A DNA stretch of 64,000 nucleotides, from assembly GCF_003431825.1 (NCBI RefSeq), contig NZ_CP020083.1, forward strand, positions 2,642,501 to 2,706,500. Reading direction: 5' to 3'. Shown in pieces: positions 55,171 through 63,181 of this stretch (positions within the stretch are counted from its first letter, which is position 1; every line of letters starts with the position of its first letter). The stretch is from Blastomonas fulva (lineage in GTDB: Bacteria; Pseudomonadota; Alphaproteobacteria; Sphingomonadales; Sphingomonadaceae). The notes under the pieces were generated by a model that did not search any database, was not told where the DNA came from, and saw nothing but the letters and a program-made list of their open reading frames with translations. The position numbers and the translations under genes were made by a program.

Positions 55171-55941
55171 TTATTCCGCAGTGGCCGTTCTGTCAGGCGT
55201 GCCGGGTCGGTCCTTGATCTTCACGAAATCCGCCTCGAACTTGGGACGCATGGTGCCGCACAGCCGGTCCCATACGGTGGTATAGCCGCCGAAATTGGCG
55301 GTGAAGTATTTGTGGTGCTGGTCGTGGAAGGTTGCGGTGATGAACCACTTTGTTGCCCAGCTCTTGTTCCACCAGCGCGGGAAAAGTTCATAGCCTGAAT
55401 GGACATACAGCCCCATGATGATGTTGGTCGGGCCGATCAGCAGCATCGTTTCGGCATGCACTGTCAGCAGCGCGGTAAACAACGGCACGAATCCGCCGTT
55501 GATCAGCGATTCCAGCGGGTTGACCGACAGCGTCGTCAGCAAGTTGGGCGATGTGGACTTGTGGTGCAGCTTGTGGATCCAGCTGTAGAACGGCTCCTTG
55601 TGCATGCCCCGGTGCAGCCAGTAGAACCATGTGTCGAACAGGATAAAATACGCAGCGTATTCCAGCGCGATCACCCACCATTCCACCGGGCCACTTTTGA
55701 AGCTGATCCAGCCATTGGCGGTCAGCCACTGCGTCGATCCACCGATCAGCAGTGTGGAGACAACAAGATTGATCGTCCCGAACATCGCCTCGTTCCGGAA
55801 AACCGACCATTTGAAGCCCCTTGGCTGGATCTTGCGGGCCTTGAAGAATCCGGTGAAGATCCCGGCCAGCAGCCCGGTGACGACGAACAGGGCAAGCCAT
55901 ATCTGCAGGGCCTTCTCGCCCGTTATCATCGTCTCAAACAC
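55171..55941 (-). CDS. Fatty acid hydroxylase / sterol desaturase family membrane protein
   Basis: 256 residues, GTG start at 55941, six bases after GAGGAGG. About five hydrophobic helices are present. Three histidine clusters for a di-iron centre are visible: H110-x3-H114 (WLHRGMHKE), H123-x2-HH127 (IHKLHHKS) and H206-x2-HH210 (FHDQHHKY). Such enzymes hydroxylate or desaturate lipids or terpenoid-like molecules using O2. The natural electron donor is not obvious; the Rieske ferredoxin in this region is a candidate. The gene overlaps the MFS gene by eight bases. Confidence 0.9.
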   Translation of the reverse strand: MFETMITGEKALQIWLALFVVTGLLAGIFTGFFKARKIQPRGFKWSVFRNEAMFGTINLVVSTLLIGGSTQWLTANGWISFKSGPVEWWVIALEYAAYFILFDTWFYWLHRGMHKEPFYSWIHKLHHKSTSPNLLTTLSVNPLESLINGGFVPLFTALLTVHAETMLLIGPTNIIMGLYVHSGYELFPRWWNKSWATKWFITATFHDQHHKYFTANFGGYTTVWDRLCGTMRPKFEADFVKIKDRPGTPDRTATAE

Positions 55942-57184
55942 TGGTATCCTCCTCTATATCTGCTGGCTTGGGCAGGCTGAAAAGCGCGGCGCTGCTGAGC
56001 AGCAGGAGCGCGATCGCCAGCCAGAAAAAGCGGTCATATCGGCCCGTCGCGTCGAAAATGAGCGAGGCGGCCAGAGGGCCGATGGCAGTTCCGATCGACA
56101 GCGCGGCAAGAAGCCCGCCATATAGCGCGCCAAAGCTGTTCAGCCCGAAGAACCGGGTGGTGAGATAGACGATGACATCCACCTCCGCGCCCAGTGTCAG
56201 CCCCAACATGATCGCGACCAGCGCGGGGGCAGGAGCGTAATCCTCCCCAAACAGCAGCATCAGGACCGCGATAATGGGGAGCAGGAACACGATTGCGCCG
56301 ACATGCGAAGCGCGGAAGCGGTCGATGAGATATCCGGTCACCAGCCTGCCGACCACCGACGAAAGACCGATCAGCGATGCCAGCCACGCTGCTCTGGTCG
56401 GCTCTATCCCCCATCCAGCAAGGATCGGCATGAACTGGTAGTTCAGGGCAACGATGGTGAAGGTGAAAAAGAGGCTGGCCAACAACAATCGGACATAGAC
56501 CGGTGACCGCAGGCCATCGCGGAAGCCGACGCCGCTCGCCGCAGGTGGACGTGGCAAAGGTGATGCCTTGGCCGTGCGACCGGCATCGCGCGCGCCTCTG
56601 AAGAAGAGGAATACGACCGGCAGCACGACCGCCATCCAGATCAATCCATGCCAGACGAATGCGGTCCTCCAGCCATAGTCGCCGATCAGACGGGTCGCGA
56701 GCGGCGGGAACACGAATTGCGCGACCGATGCGCCGCACAAAGTGATGGCAAATGCCGTCCCGCGTGACGCGGTGAACCGCGTGGCGACCGCGCTGGTCCA
56801 CACCGTCGCCTGGACGGGAAGGGCAACCAGCGTCATGATCCCCCACATCAGATACCAGTTCGTCAGGCTGCCGGAGGATGTGCTGAACAGCGCAAAGCCC
56901 AGGCACACCAGAACCACACCGGCAAGCCCCAGCCTGCGCGAGCCGAACCGGTCGACCAGCATACCCACCGGGACGGCCAGCAGTGCCTGCACCAATATCG
57001 CAAAGGTGAACGCCCCGGTGAACTGCCCGCGCGTCCAGCCAAACTCCTTGGTGACCGGAAGGATATAGGGATAGATGCCATAGATGTGGATAACGCTGAC
57101 CGAATAGCCGAACATCGCCGCCACCGGCAGCATGAAATGGCGGCGCCATTCGGTTGTTGCGCCGGGCAAGACGGCCTGGTTCAC
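55934..57184 (-). CDS. MFS transporter (monocarboxylate/OFA-like)
   Basis: 416 residues with twelve hydrophobic helices. GMLVDRFGSRRLGLAG is the MFS A-motif between helices 2 and 3, and GYLIDRFRASHVGAIVFLLP repeats it in the second half. The EFGWTRGQFTGAF segment is common in the oxalate/formate and monocarboxylate branch. It probably imports an organic acid that the neighbouring CoA-transferase activates. The ATG overlaps the CoA-transferase stop (ATGA). Confidence 0.88.
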   Translation of the reverse strand: MNQAVLPGATTEWRRHFMLPVAAMFGYSVSVIHIYGIYPYILPVTKEFGWTRGQFTGAFTFAILVQALLAVPVGMLVDRFGSRRLGLAGVVLVCLGFALFSTSSGSLTNWYLMWGIMTLVALPVQATVWTSAVATRFTASRGTAFAITLCGASVAQFVFPPLATRLIGDYGWRTAFVWHGLIWMAVVLPVVFLFFRGARDAGRTAKASPLPRPPAASGVGFRDGLRSPVYVRLLLASLFFTFTIVALNYQFMPILAGWGIEPTRAAWLASLIGLSSVVGRLVTGYLIDRFRASHVGAIVFLLPIIAVLMLLFGEDYAPAPALVAIMLGLTLGAEVDVIVYLTTRFFGLNSFGALYGGLLAALSIGTAIGPLAASLIFDATGRYDRFFWLAIALLLLSSAALFSLPKPADIEEDTSV

Positions 57185-58347
57185 GACGCGCCCCGGGCCA
57201 TACCGATTTCCGCGAGGACTTCGTCAGTATGCGCGCCTGCCAGCGGCGTCTGGCCGGCGACCTTTCCGGGTGTTCTGGAAAACCAGGTCGGAACGCCCGG
57301 ATAGCGGACCGGCCCCTGGTCGGTCTCGATCGTCTCGAAGAAGTCGATGGCATTGAGGTGCGGATTGTCCATCAACTCATCGGTGGTGCGCAATGGCGCG
57401 GCCGGAATGTTGAGCGCGTTCAGCAGCTCAAGCCATTCCGCCGTCGTGCGCTGCAGAAACGTCTCACCCAGCAGGCTGTAGACCGTGTCGATCTGCTTTG
57501 CGCGCTGCTGCAGAGTTGCCATATCGGGCGTTGCCCAGGCAGGCTTCACCGCTTCGGTAAACAGCTTCCAGTGCTTGTCGTTGTAAATGAGCGCTGCAAC
57601 ATAACCGTCGGCCGTCCTGTAGGGCTTGCGGTTGCGTGATGCGGCGCGGTGATAATGCGCGGGGCCTAGCGGCGGCGTGAACATCGCGCCGTTGGCATGT
57701 TCGACCAGCATGAAGCTGGCCATCGTCTCGAACATGCCGATCTCCACTTCCTGCCCCTCGCCGGTGCGTTCCCGGTGGAACAGTGCAAGGATGGTTGCAT
57801 AGAGTGCGGTCAGCCCGGCGACCTTGTCGGCCATGATGGTGGCCACGAAGCCAGGCTCTCCGGTCATCAGCTGCTGGACATGCGGAATGCCGCATTCGGC
57901 CTGGATAGTGTCGTCATAAGCCGGCTTGTCGGCATCCGGTCCACGGCGGCTGTACCCGTAGCAATTTGTGTAGACGATGTCGGGTCTGATGGCCGCGACG
58001 GACGCATAATCGAAGCCGAGCCGGCCAATGGCCTTGGCGCGCATCGAGTGGATGAAGACGTCTGCCCCGGCGATAAGCCGGGTCAGCGCCTCCTTGCCTT
58101 CGTCGCTTTTCATGTCGAGCACGACGCTGCGCTTGCCGCGATTGACGTTGACGAACACGCCCGACATTCCTGGCACCGGGCCTTGCGAGATGTTGCGGGT
58201 GTCATCGCCCTGCGGCGGTTCGATCTTGATGACGTCGGCGCCCATGTCCGCCATGATTTGCGTGGCATAGGGGCCAAAGACCATGCTGGTCAGATCGATG
58301 ATGCGGATACCATCCAATGGTCCGCCATGCTTGGGTCTAACCGACAT
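57181..58347 (-). CDS. CaiB/BaiF family (class III) CoA-transferase
   Basis: 388 residues with GGAGG before the ATG. DGIRIIDLTSMVFGPYATQI, MADMGADVIKIEPPQGDD and NRGKRSVVLDMKSDEGKEAL are hallmark N-terminal motifs. The Asp in MADKVAGLTALYAT is in the position of the class III catalytic aspartate. It should move CoA from a donor thioester to an acid. It heads the operon CoA-transferase - MFS - desaturase. Confidence 0.93.
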   Translation of the reverse strand: MSVRPKHGGPLDGIRIIDLTSMVFGPYATQIMADMGADVIKIEPPQGDDTRNISQGPVPGMSGVFVNVNRGKRSVVLDMKSDEGKEALTRLIAGADVFIHSMRAKAIGRLGFDYASVAAIRPDIVYTNCYGYSRRGPDADKPAYDDTIQAECGIPHVQQLMTGEPGFVATIMADKVAGLTALYATILALFHRERTGEGQEVEIGMFETMASFMLVEHANGAMFTPPLGPAHYHRAASRNRKPYRTADGYVAALIYNDKHWKLFTEAVKPAWATPDMATLQQRAKQIDTVYSLLGETFLQRTTAEWLELLNALNIPAAPLRTTDELMDNPHLNAIDFFETIETDQGPVRYPGVPTWFSRTPGKVAGQTPLAGAHTDEVLAEIGMARGAS

Positions 58348-58511
58348 TCATGCCTCCATGTGCGGGGCAAGCGCTAACCGATCAATCCGGGCAAACCAAC
58401 GCCGTTGCAGCTTCGCCCCGCCGATATCGTCATGGCGGAGTGTTGAGGTGGCACCGGGCGGCTGCTAGCCCGCTGACGGCTGCATTTTTGGGCGCCGGTC
58501 GGAGCATCACC
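58348..58511. promoter_or_regulatory. Divergent promoter region, CaiB operon / CitE operon
   Basis: 164 bases separate two divergent operons and must contain both promoters. No clear consensus boxes or operator palindrome could be assigned by eye. No regulator gene lies nearby in the window. Confidence 0.4.
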
Positions 58512-59678
58512 TTGGACTTTTCATTGACAGACGATCAACAGACCATCCGCGACGCGGTGCTTGCCCTGTGCGCGCAGTTCTCTGATGACTACTGGTTGGA
58601 ACGCGACAATGACGGGGAGTTTCCGGTCGAATTTCATCAGGCAATGGCTCAGGCCGGATGGCTCGGCATCGCGATGCCCGAAGGCTGTGGCGGATCGGGG
58701 CTGGGCATTACCGAAGCGGCGATCATGATGCAGGCGGTAGCGGAATCGGGTGGCGGCATGACCGCAGCATCGTCCATCCATGGCCCGGTGTTCAGCATGG
58801 AGCCTATCATCGCATTCGGGACGCAGGAACAGCAGCAGCGGATGATCCCGCCAATCCTGTCCGGTGCGCAGAAGATGTGCTTTGCGGTGACCGAACCGAA
58901 CGTCGGACTGGACACCACCAAGCTGAAGACCCGGGCCGAACCGGGTGATGGCGGCTATCGTGTCAACGGCGAGAAGATCTGGATCACCAACGCGCATGTC
59001 GCCGACAAGATGATGCTGCTTGCGCGCACCACGCCGCTCGATCAGGTCAAACGCAAGACCGAGGGCCTGTCACTGTTTTACACGTCAATAGACCGCAGCA
59101 AGATCGAGCACCGGCTGATCCCGAAGATGGGGCGGCATGCAGTTGGGTCTAACATGCTGTTCATTAACGATCTTTTCATCCCGGAAGAGGACCGGATCGG
59201 CAACGAGGGCGATGGCTTTAAGATCATCCTGCAGGGCCTGAACCCTGAGCGCATCCTGCTGGGGGCAGAGGCGGTGGGGCTTGGCCGGGTGGCGATCAAG
59301 CGCGCGGCGCAATATGCCCGCGAACGCATTGTCTTCGACCGGCCCATCGGCATGAACCAGGGCATCCAGCATCCGCTTGCCAAGTGCTGGGCACAGCTGG
59401 AGGCTGCCAACCTGATGGTGCTCAAGGGCGCAACGATGTTCGACAAGGGCGAAGATTGCGGGGTCGAGGCCAACGCGGGCAAGTATCTGGCAGCAGAGGC
59501 AGGCTTCGAGGCATGCCACACAGCGATGCTGTCGATGGGCGGCATGGGCTATGCAAAGGAATATCATGTCGAGCGATACCTTCGCGAAGTGCTGATCCCG
59601 CGTACGGCTCCCGTCAGCCCGCACATGATCCTGAACTTCCTGGCCGAGAAGGTTCTCGAACTGCCGAAATCTTATTGA
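58512..59678 (+). CDS. Acyl-CoA dehydrogenase (fifth copy)
   Basis: 388 residues if translated from TTG 58512, which has GGAG seven bases upstream and matches the family N-terminus (LDFSLTDDQQTIRDAV). The upstream part of the frame from 58350 is not homologous. MPEGCGGSGLGITEAAIMM, FAVTEPNVGLDTTKLKTRAE, YRVNGEKIWITNAHVADKM and the end SMGGMGYAKEYHVERYL are typical. It first catalyses alpha-beta dehydrogenation, then CitE, CoA-transferase and hydratase genes follow in the same operon. Confidence 0.93.
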   Translation: MDFSLTDDQQTIRDAVLALCAQFSDDYWLERDNDGEFPVEFHQAMAQAGWLGIAMPEGCGGSGLGITEAAIMMQAVAESGGGMTAASSIHGPVFSMEPIIAFGTQEQQQRMIPPILSGAQKMCFAVTEPNVGLDTTKLKTRAEPGDGGYRVNGEKIWITNAHVADKMMLLARTTPLDQVKRKTEGLSLFYTSIDRSKIEHRLIPKMGRHAVGSNMLFINDLFIPEEDRIGNEGDGFKIILQGLNPERILLGAEAVGLGRVAIKRAAQYARERIVFDRPIGMNQGIQHPLAKCWAQLEAANLMVLKGATMFDKGEDCGVEANAGKYLAAEAGFEACHTAMLSMGGMGYAKEYHVERYLREVLIPRTAPVSPHMILNFLAEKVLELPKSY

Positions 59679-59694
59679 AAGGTCAGGGAGAAAG

Positions 59695-60588
59695 ATGACC
59701 ATGCCGACGCCACCAGCCCTCAAGATGCGCTCTTGGCTATTCGCACCGGGCGACAGCGCAAAGAAGATGGCCAAGGCCGCAGCCAGCAACGCCGACATTG
59801 CGCTATTCGATCTTGAGGATGCCGTCGCGACAGGCAACAAGCCGCTGGCGCGCCGGATGGTCCACGATTTCCTCGAAGCCAACGCTGGGGACCGCGCGCG
59901 TTTGTGGGTGCGGATCAACCCCTTCGACGGCCCGTACACACTGGCTGATCTGGCCGCCGTCATGCCCGCGCATCCCGGTGGCATCATGCTGCCCAAGGTC
60001 TATGGCCGCGCCGATGTCGACAGACTGCATCATTGCCTGTCAGCGCTTGAGGTGGCCAACGGCATCAAAGAAGGATCCACCCCGGTCATCGTGCTGATCA
60101 CCGAGACGGCAGAGGCGATGTTCCATACCGGCAGCTACAAAGGGGCTCCAAGGGTCGTGGCGCTGACCTGGGGCGCGGAGGATCTGGCCGACTCGATCGG
60201 CGCGAGCAGCAATCGCAATCCCGATGGCAGCTATGGCTTTACCTATGAACTGGCGCGCAGTCTGACCGTGCTGGGCGCAGCGACCGCCGGCGTTGCGGCA
60301 ATTGAGACGATTTCGGCGGATTTCAGTGATCTTGATGCCTTGCGTCTGCGTGCTGAGAAGGTGCGCCGTGATGGCTTTCGCGGGATGCTCGCGATTCATC
60401 CGGCGCAAGTCGATGTCATCAATGACGCATTCACGCCGAGCGCGGAGGAAATTGCGCAAGCCCGCGAGATCGTCGCGATCTTCGATGCCAACCCCGGGGT
60501 CGGGGCGATCGGCTACAAGGGCGGGATGCTCGACAGGCCGTATCTGTCGCGCGCGCAGCAATTGCTGGCGCAGGTGGCAGACGCGTGA
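59695..60588 (+). CDS. CitE-like acyl-CoA lyase (HpcH/HpaI family)
   Basis: 297 residues. RSWLFAPGDSAKKMAKA, IALFDLEDAVATGNK, LWVRINPFDGPYT and GIMLPKVYGRADVD match the CitE/malyl-CoA lyase/citramalyl-CoA lyase family. FRGMLAIHPAQVDVINDAF is the conserved C-terminal helix region. The stand-alone context without citrate lyase alpha or gamma subunits argues for CoA-ester cleavage, for example of a citramalyl- or malyl-type thioester. It overlaps the next gene by four bases (GTGA). Confidence 0.88.
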   Translation: MTMPTPPALKMRSWLFAPGDSAKKMAKAAASNADIALFDLEDAVATGNKPLARRMVHDFLEANAGDRARLWVRINPFDGPYTLADLAAVMPAHPGGIMLPKVYGRADVDRLHHCLSALEVANGIKEGSTPVIVLITETAEAMFHTGSYKGAPRVVALTWGAEDLADSIGASSNRNPDGSYGFTYELARSLTVLGAATAGVAAIETISADFSDLDALRLRAEKVRRDGFRGMLAIHPAQVDVINDAFTPSAEEIAQAREIVAIFDANPGVGAIGYKGGMLDRPYLSRAQQLLAQVADA

Positions 60589-61856
60589 CGATCAGCATCA
60601 GCGCTGCGGAGCTCGAACTTGCCCGGTTCGTCCAGCCGGGGGATGCCATCATGCTGGGCCAGGCGTGCGGCGAGCCGACCACGCTGATCGAGGCGCTGAT
60701 CGCGCAGGGGCAGGGCATTGGCGGTCTTGACGCCTTCATTGCTACAAGCTTTTCGGGCATTTTCACGCCTTCGACGGCAGATGCCTTCCGCCTGTCCAGC
60801 ATGGGGGCGATCGGCGCGTTGCGATCCATGAGCAAGGCGCATCGGCTCGGCGTTATCCCCTGCCATGTGGGGCAGGTCGCGCCGCTGATAGAGAGGGGGA
60901 TCATCGGCTGCGATGTCGCGATGGTGCAGGTCAGCCCCGCCGACGCACAGGGTAACCATAGCTTCGGTCTGATCAGCGACTACGTCCAAGCCGCGGTGGC
61001 GAAGGCGCGTGTCGTTATCGCAGAGGTCAACGCGCAGGTGCCGTACACGCTGGGCGAGACGCTGCCGGCATCGCGGATCGATGTAGCGGTGCATGTCGAT
61101 CGCCCGCCGGTCGAGGTGATGCCCGCCGCGATTTCTGCGACCGACGAGGCTATTGCCCGCCATTGTGCCGAGTTCATCGGGGATGGCGCAGTCATCCAGA
61201 CCGGTGTCGGCGCGGTGCCCGATGCGATCCTGCGGCTGCTGCATGACCGCAAGGATCTGGGCGTGCATTCGGGCATGCTGGGCGATGGCCTGGTCGATCT
61301 GGCCGATGCAGGCGTTCTGACCAACGCGCGCAAGGAAATCGATCGCGGCGTATCGATCAACGGCGCGCTGATCGGCACCCGGCGGCTTTACGATTTTGCG
61401 CATCGCAATCCATCCGTGCGCATGACGCGGACGGCCTACACGCATGACAGCACAGTGCTGGCACAGCTGTCACGGCTGGTGACGGTCAATTCCGCGATGG
61501 AGGTCGATCTGACCGGGCAGGTCAATGCCGAGCAGTCGGGCGACATGTATCTCGGCGGCACGGGCGGGCAGCTCGATTTCGTGCGGGCTGGGGTGCGCTC
61601 GCCCGGCGGGCATTCGATCATCGCCTTGCCCGCGACTGCCAGGGGGGGGACGATCAGCAAGATCGTTGCGGCACTGTCCGGGCCGGTGACAACCGCGCGC
61701 AGCGAGGTGGACATCATCGTGACCGAATTCGGCGCGGCGCAATTGCGTGGCCAGCCGCTCGCGGAGCGGGCACGCCGGATGGTGGCAATCGCGCATCCGG
61801 ATTTTCGCGAGGCGCTGGCGCGCGCTGCGCATGGCATCGAGCAGCGGGGATTCTAG
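60585..61856 (+). CDS. Acetyl-CoA hydrolase / 4-hydroxybutyrate CoA-transferase family
   Basis: 423 residues, GTG start overlapping the CitE-like stop. VQPGDAIMLGQACGEPTTLI, LGVHSGMLGDGLVDLAD, GQLDFVRAGVRSPGGHSI and the C-terminal VTEFGAAQLRGQPLAERARR with AIAHPDFRE are signatures of the Cat1-type family. Members transfer CoA between acids such as 4-hydroxybutyrate or itaconate. Adjacency to a CitE-like lyase recalls the itaconate ripA-ripC pair. Confidence 0.9.
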   Translation: MTISISAAELELARFVQPGDAIMLGQACGEPTTLIEALIAQGQGIGGLDAFIATSFSGIFTPSTADAFRLSSMGAIGALRSMSKAHRLGVIPCHVGQVAPLIERGIIGCDVAMVQVSPADAQGNHSFGLISDYVQAAVAKARVVIAEVNAQVPYTLGETLPASRIDVAVHVDRPPVEVMPAAISATDEAIARHCAEFIGDGAVIQTGVGAVPDAILRLLHDRKDLGVHSGMLGDGLVDLADAGVLTNARKEIDRGVSINGALIGTRRLYDFAHRNPSVRMTRTAYTHDSTVLAQLSRLVTVNSAMEVDLTGQVNAEQSGDMYLGGTGGQLDFVRAGVRSPGGHSIIALPATARGGTISKIVAALSGPVTTARSEVDIIVTEFGAAQLRGQPLAERARRMVAIAHPDFREALARAAHGIEQRGF

Positions 61857-61859
61857 GCT

Positions 61860-62627
61860 ATGTCTGATGCGGTTCTCTACACGGTCGATGGCGATGGCAT
61901 CGGGGTCATCACCATCAACCGGCCCGAACAGCGCAACTGCCTGTCCCGGGAGGTCCGTGAGGGGCTGCGCGCGGCATGGCAACAGTTCGAAGAAGATGAT
62001 GCAGCCAAGATCGCCATCCTGACGGGGACCGGGCAAAAGGCTTTCTGCGCGGGTGGTGATCTGAAGGAAATGGTGGAAACCGGAATGAAGGTTCCCCCAC
62101 GCGACATGTTTCCAGTGCCGTATGAGACGATCACGCTCTCTAAGCCGACAATCGCGGCGGTCAACGGCGTGGCATTTGCGGGCGGCTGGATGATCGCGCA
62201 GGGGTGCGACCTGTGCGTCGCCTCGACCACCGCACGCTTCGCGATTACCGAGGTGAAGGTGGGCAGGGGGTCGCCCTGGGCGGCGCCGCTCATCCACATG
62301 ATCCCGCAGCGGATCTTCATGGAGATCGTGCTCACCGGCAAGCCGATCACCGCCCAGCGCGCGTACGAGATCGGTCTGGTGAACCGCCTTGCGGAACCCG
62401 ATGCGCTGATCGACGCCGCACTCGACTTGGCGCGTGAGGTAATCGAAGGCGCGCCGCTTTCTGTGGCAGCAGCCCGGGCGAGCGTGATGCTGGCGACGGA
62501 AATGGGCCGCTCAGCCGCGCTCGATGCGGCGTGGGCGGCGCATGAGGAGGCGTACAACAGCAAGGACGCGCAGGAAGGACCACGCGCCTTTGCCGAGAAG
62601 CGCAAACCAGTGTGGAAAGGGCGCTAA
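61860..62627 (+). CDS. Enoyl-CoA hydratase/isomerase (crotonase) family
   Basis: 255 residues, four bases after the CoA-transferase. GVITINRPEQRNCLSREV, GTGQKAFCAGGDLKEM (oxyanion hole), NGVAFAGGWMIAQGCDLCVA and RFAITEVKVGRGSP form the crotonase core. The Glu in ITEVKVG is a candidate catalytic acid. It would hydrate the product of the acyl-CoA dehydrogenase in this operon. Its TAA stop overlaps the stop of the convergent SnoaL-like gene. Confidence 0.92.
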   Translation: MSDAVLYTVDGDGIGVITINRPEQRNCLSREVREGLRAAWQQFEEDDAAKIAILTGTGQKAFCAGGDLKEMVETGMKVPPRDMFPVPYETITLSKPTIAAVNGVAFAGGWMIAQGCDLCVASTTARFAITEVKVGRGSPWAAPLIHMIPQRIFMEIVLTGKPITAQRAYEIGLVNRLAEPDALIDAALDLAREVIEGAPLSVAAARASVMLATEMGRSAALDAAWAAHEEAYNSKDAQEGPRAFAEKRKPVWKGR

Positions 62628-63181
62628 GGCTTGCTCGGCGCGCGATGGTTGACCAGCGGGCGCTGGTAGGACGGATCGCTGCTGTCCCGCGCTGACCGGC
62701 CGTTGGCGGAAATATCCGGCACATCGCCAAAGGGTGGCGGCAGCGACGGCTGAATGCAGCTCCATTCGATGACGTTGGTGCGCAGCGCGATCCGCCAGCT
62801 GCCATCGCGTCTTTCCAACCGGTCGATATAGCGGCCGCCTGCCAGCATCACCGTTTCGCCGCCGCCCTCTTCCCAGGGGTGGTTGCGTCCGATGAACTGG
62901 TAATAGCATTCGCTGTGCGCGGTATCCCCGGCGATATCGATATAGTGGTTGAGCAGGACATGGTGTGTCAGCACCTGACCTGCCTCGTGCAGTGGCTTGG
63001 CCCATTCCCAGCAGCCAGCGACATCGCCGACATAAGGCCCGGCGGCAATCACCGCATCGGTGTGGAAGGCTGACAGGAACAGCGCGCGGTCGAACCGGTC
63101 CATGCCCCGGCAGAACCGGAACAGGCAGTCATGGATCTCCTGCCGGTCGACCAGCATAAGCAGTCGGGCGTCATCGGTCAT
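62624..63181 (-). CDS. SnoaL/NTF2-like protein
   Basis: 185 residues from ATG 63181, which overlaps the SDR stop (ATGA). LVDRQEIHDCLFRFCRGMDR, DRALFLSAFHTDAVI and YIDRLERRDGSWRIALR form the cone-shaped NTF2-like fold common in SnoaL_4 hydratases, isomerases and dehydratases of aromatic and steroid pathways. Polar His and Tyr residues are present but the reaction cannot be read from sequence. The region after residue 150 is a disordered tail. Confidence 0.85.
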   Translation of the reverse strand: MTDDARLLMLVDRQEIHDCLFRFCRGMDRFDRALFLSAFHTDAVIAAGPYVGDVAGCWEWAKPLHEAGQVLTHHVLLNHYIDIAGDTAHSECYYQFIGRNHPWEEGGGETVMLAGGRYIDRLERRDGSWRIALRTNVIEWSCIQPSLPPPFGDVPDISANGRSARDSSDPSYQRPLVNHRAPSKP

